Assembly: GCF_000238595.1 (NCBI RefSeq)
Contig: NZ_AGTS01000029.1
Coordinates: 1-62,146, forward strand
Length of the DNA: 62,146 nt
DNA from: Acidovorax sp. NO-1
GTDB lineage: Bacteria; Pseudomonadota; Gammaproteobacteria; Burkholderiales; Burkholderiaceae_C
Direction: 5' to 3'
This document shows positions 59,249-62,146 of the stretch, one piece after another (positions within the stretch are counted from its first letter, which is position 1; each line of letters opens with the position of its first letter). The translations under genes and the position numbers were made by a program. The notes under the pieces are model-generated. The model did not search any database. It had not been told where the DNA came from and saw nothing but the letters and a program-made list of their open reading frames with translations.

Positions 59249-60417
59249 CCGCCACGTCCGACGCGACCCCTGTGAGCAACGAAGACCGTACTGCCCTCAC
59301 CGACACCGTCACCCGCTTTGCCCGCACCGAGATCGCGCTGCATGTGGACGCGTGGGACGCGGCCGGTGAATTCCCCCGCAGCCTGTACCGCCGCGCGGCC
59401 GACCTGGGCCTGCTGGGCCTGGGCTACCCCGAACAGTACGGCGGCACGCCAGCCAGCTACGCTTTGCGCCTGCCGCTGTGGCGCGCGCTCAGCCGCCACG
59501 GCGCCAGCGGCGGCGTGCTGGCCAGCCTGCTGTCGCACAACATCGGCCTGCCGCCCGTGTTGGCCCATGGCAGCGATGCGGTGCGTGCCGAGGTTATTCC
59601 GCCCGTGCTGGCGGGCGAGCAGATCGCGGCACTGGCGATTACTGAGCCCGGTGGCGGGTCCGACGTGGCCCAACTCAAGACCACAGCGCGGCGCGAGGGT
59701 GACGAGTACATCGTCAACGGCGAAAAGGTATTCATCACCTCCGGCATGCGCGCGGACTGGATCACAGTGGCTGTGAGGACCGGGGAGGCAGGAAGCAAGG
59801 GCAGCGCAGGCATCTCCATGCTGCTCATCCCCGGCCACAGCGCGGGCCTGTCGCGCAGCAAGCTCGACAAGATGGGCTGGCTGTGCTCCGACACCGCCCA
59901 CCTGCGCTTCGACAATGTGCGCGTGCCCGCCCGCTACCTGCTGGGCGAAGAGGGCGCGGGCTTTCGCATCATCATGGCCAACTTCAACAGTGAACGTTTT
60001 GGCCTGGCCGCATCGGCCCTGGGCTTTGCCGAGGCCTGCTACGACGAGGCCCTGGCCTGGGCGCGCCAGCGCAAGACCTTTGGCGCCGCGCTGGTGGAGC
60101 ACCAAGTCATCCGCCACAAGCTGGTGGACATGCAAATGCGCATCCAGTCCACCGCCGCGTGGTGCGAGTCCGTGGCCGCGCAGGCCGACGCGGGGCGTGC
60201 CGGACCCGATTGGGTGGCGCAGGTTTGCATGTTGAAAAACCACGCCACCCAGACCATGCAGTTCTGCGCCGACCAGGCCGTGCAGATCCTGGGCGGCATG
60301 GGCTTCATGCGCGGCACCGTCAGCGAGCGCATCTACCGCGAGGTCAAGGTCATGATGATCGGCGGCGGTGCGGAAGAAATCATGAAAGACCTGGCTGCCA
60401 AGCAGCTCGGCATTTGA
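59245..60417 (+). CDS. acyl-CoA dehydrogenase (second in the carboxylase operon)
   Basis: A 390-residue flavoenzyme, distinct in sequence from the one at 55146. Motifs: A-L-A-I-T-E-P-G-G-G-S-D-V-A-Q-L, Y-I-V-N-G-E-K-V-F-I-T-S-G-M, R-K-T-F-G-A-A-L-V-E-H-Q-V-I, and I-L-G-G-M-G-F near the end with M-M-I-G-G-G-A-E-E-I-M. The ATG at 59245 overlaps the biotin carboxylase stop (ATGA). The presence of two dehydrogenases implies two oxidation steps in the pathway. Confidence 0.92.
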   Translation: MTATSDATPVSNEDRTALTDTVTRFARTEIALHVDAWDAAGEFPRSLYRRAADLGLLGLGYPEQYGGTPASYALRLPLWRALSRHGASGGVLASLLSHNIGLPPVLAHGSDAVRAEVIPPVLAGEQIAALAITEPGGGSDVAQLKTTARREGDEYIVNGEKVFITSGMRADWITVAVRTGEAGSKGSAGISMLLIPGHSAGLSRSKLDKMGWLCSDTAHLRFDNVRVPARYLLGEEGAGFRIIMANFNSERFGLAASALGFAEACYDEALAWARQRKTFGAALVEHQVIRHKLVDMQMRIQSTAAWCESVAAQADAGRAGPDWVAQVCMLKNHATQTMQFCADQAVQILGGMGFMRGTVSERIYREVKVMMIGGGAEEIMKDLAAKQLGI

Positions 60418-60431
60418 AGGAGACAGGCACC

Positions 60432-61328
60432 ATGCACAGCACCGACCACAGCAACAAAGCCATCATCACCTGCGCCATCACCGGCGTGCTGACCGACCCC
60501 GGCCAGCACCACGTGCCCGTCACACCCGAGCAACTGGCCAAAGAGGCCCGCCGCGCCTACGACGCTGGCGCCGCCGTGGTCCACGTGCACTTTCGCAACC
60601 AGGAGCCCGGCAAGGGCCACCTGCCCAGCTGGGATCCGCAGGTGGCGCGCGACTGCGTGCAGGCCATGCGCGAGGCCTGCCCAGGTTTGATCATCAACCA
60701 GACCACCGGCGTGGTCGGCCCCAACTACCAGGGCCCGCTGGATTGCCTGCGCGCCACCCGCCCCGAGATGGCGGCGTGCAACGCCGGCTCGCTCAACTAC
60801 CTGAAGGTGCGCAGCAACGGCACCTGGGCCTGGCCGCCCATGCTGTTCGACAACCAGCCCGCCAAGGTCAAGGACTTCATCGACGTAATGCTGGAGACCG
60901 GTACGTTGCCCGAGTTTGAGTGCTTCGACGTGGGCATCGTGCGCTGCGTGGAGATGTATGTGCAGACCGGCATGTACACCGAGCGCTTGCCCGAATACAA
61001 CTTTGTGATGGGCGTTGAATCCGGCATGCCTGCCGACCCGGACCTGTTGCCCATCTTGCTCAAGCTAAAAATCAAGGATGCCCCCTGGCAAGCCACCGTC
61101 ATCGGCCGCAGCGAGATCTGGCCCGTGCACCAGCGCGTGGCGGAACTGGGCGGGCATTTGCGCACGGGGCTGGAGGACACGTTCTATCTGCCGGACGGGA
61201 TGAAGGCGGATTCGAACGGGCCCTTGATTGAGAAGCTGGCGCAATACGCGCGCAATGCGGGGCGGGAGGTGGCTTCGCCGCAGGCGGCGCGGGGGATGTT
61301 GGGGTTACAGCCCGAGGTCGTTTCGTGA
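60432..61328 (+). CDS. beta-keto acid cleavage enzyme (BKACE, DUF849)
   Basis: A 298-residue DUF849 protein: KAIITCAITGVLTDPGQHHV, then VTPEQLAKEA, G-A-A-V-V-H-V-H-F-R (metal-binding His pair H-x-H), N-x-T-T-G and F-D-V-G-I-V-R-C near the middle, later G-V-E-S-G-M. BKACE enzymes use a divalent metal to condense a beta-keto acid with acetyl-CoA, producing acetoacetate and a new acyl-CoA. In this operon it takes the place where an HMG-CoA-type lyase would be expected. Preceded by GAAGGAGA. The last clear gene of the operon. Confidence 0.9.
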   Translation: MHSTDHSNKAIITCAITGVLTDPGQHHVPVTPEQLAKEARRAYDAGAAVVHVHFRNQEPGKGHLPSWDPQVARDCVQAMREACPGLIINQTTGVVGPNYQGPLDCLRATRPEMAACNAGSLNYLKVRSNGTWAWPPMLFDNQPAKVKDFIDVMLETGTLPEFECFDVGIVRCVEMYVQTGMYTERLPEYNFVMGVESGMPADPDLLPILLKLKIKDAPWQATVIGRSEIWPVHQRVAELGGHLRTGLEDTFYLPDGMKADSNGPLIEKLAQYARNAGREVASPQAARGMLGLQPEVVS

Positions 61329-61456
61329 CGCGGAGTTGTGTAGGCTAACTTTTCATCCGTGCAACTTGATCGCAAGGTGATGAATTTACAAGGATCGGAC
61401 ACTGCCCTCGTGGGTTAACTTGACCTATAGGGGTTGTGTCTCCTCAAAAATACAAT
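61329..61456. other. low-GC spacer between the catabolic operon and the unknown gene
   Basis: 128 bp with lower GC than the operon to its left. It includes AGGCTAACTTTTCATCCGTG and GTGGGTTAACTTGACC, which look like debris rather than a recognisable terminator, terminal repeat or gene. It may mark the edge of a transferred segment. Confidence 0.35.
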
Positions 61457-62146
61457 TCACCGAGTAGTGCAGTTTCCGGATGAGCATCGGTAAATTTGAG
61501 TGTGTCCTTTGGTGCAATAGACGGCGTACTCTGTCTGCCCATCCTTGACGCCCGTCTTAGCTGCGACAGGATGAGTATTGCATCCGCTATCTCGTGCCAA
61601 GCGTTCAACTGTCGATTCTTCCTCTGTGGAAGGGGGAGCCGCTACAGTGGGCAACGCTCCTGCCGGTTCAAGCTTTTGCCGAGGGGTACCCTCTGCTATT
61701 TCGAAAGCCTCCGTCGCGGTCATTTCCGCGTATCGCCAAATTTTCCCGACTGCGGCATCTGCGGGCAGATGCGTGTTGAAAAGTACGGTGGTCGTATACA
61801 GCCCATACTTGTGAACGATCGGCATTAAGCCCGTTCGCTCCGGGTTTAAGACACGTCCCATGAACCCTCCATCTTGGCTTTGATAAATGCTGGCGCGCCA
61901 AACGCTAGCTGCGTCGTTGTAAGCAGCGACTGCGGCCTGCAATTTTTCGAATACCAACGGATCGAGCGTTGGTGCCTCTTGGCGAAGGACTCCCAACTCC
62001 CTTGCCGGGTCCATGATGAGTACGGAATAGTTGTTAAATGAAACGCCGGATTGCACGGTGCTAGCAATTGCAGCAAATGCACTTTTTGCACGTTTGAGAG
62101 CAGTCACTTGGGTGCCTGAACTTTTGGTTCCTTGGAGCTGCATTAG
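61457..62146 (-). CDS. unrecognised protein, probably cut by the window edge
   Basis: The frame is open to the right edge; the first Met is at 62143, but the three bases beyond it are also open, so the gene may start outside. The visible ~229 residues show a helical N-terminal part (LKRAKSAFAAIASTVQSGVS), a stretch with W-R-A-S-I-Y-Q-S-Q-D-G-G-F, an E/P-rich linker, and a C-terminal part with four Cys (SGCNTHPV, YAVYCTKGHTQIYRCSSGNC). No signal peptide or domain is recognised. Base composition is visibly less GC-rich than the rest of the window, which suggests recent transfer. Confidence 0.6.
   Translation of the reverse strand, partial: LMQLQGTKSSGTQVTALKRAKSAFAAIASTVQSGVSFNNYSVLIMDPARELGVLRQEAPTLDPLVFEKLQAAVAAYNDAASVWRASIYQSQDGGFMGRVLNPERTGLMPIVHKYGLYTTTVLFNTHLPADAAVGKIWRYAEMTATEAFEIAEGTPRQKLEPAGALPTVAAPPSTEEESTVERLARDSGCNTHPVAAKTGVKDGQTEYAVYCTKGHTQIYRCSSGNCTTR

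Noticed and set aside
50620..61328. Reading the operon as a leucine/isovalerate (liu) cluster
   Set aside because: TetR instead of MerR-type LiuR, an SDR domain, and no HMG-CoA lyase; gene order fits atu better, though the substrate is not proven.
1..62146. tRNA, rRNA, CRISPR arrays, intact insertion sequences
   Set aside because: None seen: no regular spacer arrays, no transposase genes, no cloverleaf-like segments noticed in the gaps.

Overview
High-GC, densely packed chromosomal DNA of the kind seen in Betaproteobacteria, most likely Comamonadaceae (Acidovorax-like). The placement rests on GC content, protein style (slmA near argB, a DUF2147 protein, TctE/QseC-type kinase) and several short dispersed repeat families that I recall from that family. 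No database search was possible. No tRNA, rRNA, CRISPR array, prophage or intact insertion sequence was seen.

Layout. (1) 1-8128: surface-polysaccharide genes. The end of an rml (dTDP-rhamnose) operon (rfbD'-A-C) runs into a dTDP-3-acetamido-sugar cassette: DegT/FdtB-type transaminase, GtrB-like glycosyltransferase, FdtD-like acetyltransferase-ketoisomerase fusion and GtrA-like flippase. Facing it are an O-acyltransferase and a membrane-anchored glycosidase-like protein. (2) 8276-18964: a complete type II secretion operon in the order gspE-F-G-H-I-J-K-L-M-N/C-D. (3) 19033-22459: a lipoprotein, a large and apparently highly expressed exported protein with a strong terminator, and a periplasmic parvulin foldase; these may be the cargo and helpers of the secretion system. 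(4) 22467-34874: an ABC-transporter-dependent O-antigen locus: wzm, wzt with a glycan-binding tail, two methyltransferases, a multi-span glycosyltransferase, a giant methyltransferase-GT2-GT4 protein, two GT4 enzymes and a WecA-like initiating transferase. (5) 34950-39133: argB, an OmpR/TctE two-component pair, and slmA. (6) 39299-49614: a TetR-controlled fatty-acid beta-oxidation cluster with two acyl-CoA thioesterases, an alpha/beta hydrolase and a DUF2147 protein. (7) 49615-50619: a 1-kb gene-free stretch dominated by a ~700-bp inverted repeat. (8) 50620-61328: a carboxylase-dependent catabolic operon whose gene order resembles the acyclic-terpene (atu) cluster: TetR, SDR fused to the carboxyltransferase beta subunit, AlkC-like DNA glycosylase, acyl-CoA dehydrogenase, enoyl-CoA hydratase, biotin-carrying alpha subunit, a second acyl-CoA dehydrogenase and a BKACE (DUF849) enzyme. 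(9) 61329-62146: a lower-GC edge with an unrecognised gene.

How it fits together. The left 35 kb looks like one cell-surface locus: sugar nucleotides are made, assembled on undecaprenyl phosphate, exported by Wzm/Wzt and perhaps decorated, while the embedded type II system may export a surface protein. The right half is acyl-CoA catabolism under two TetR regulators. The most unusual signals are the long inverted repeat at 49757-50464; a short dispersed palindromic repeat that supplies coding sequence to three genes (a kinase linker, a signal peptide with its start codon, and a linker in a biotin carboxylase); the SDR-carboxylase fusion; and the possible type II secretion/surface-protein/O-antigen module.
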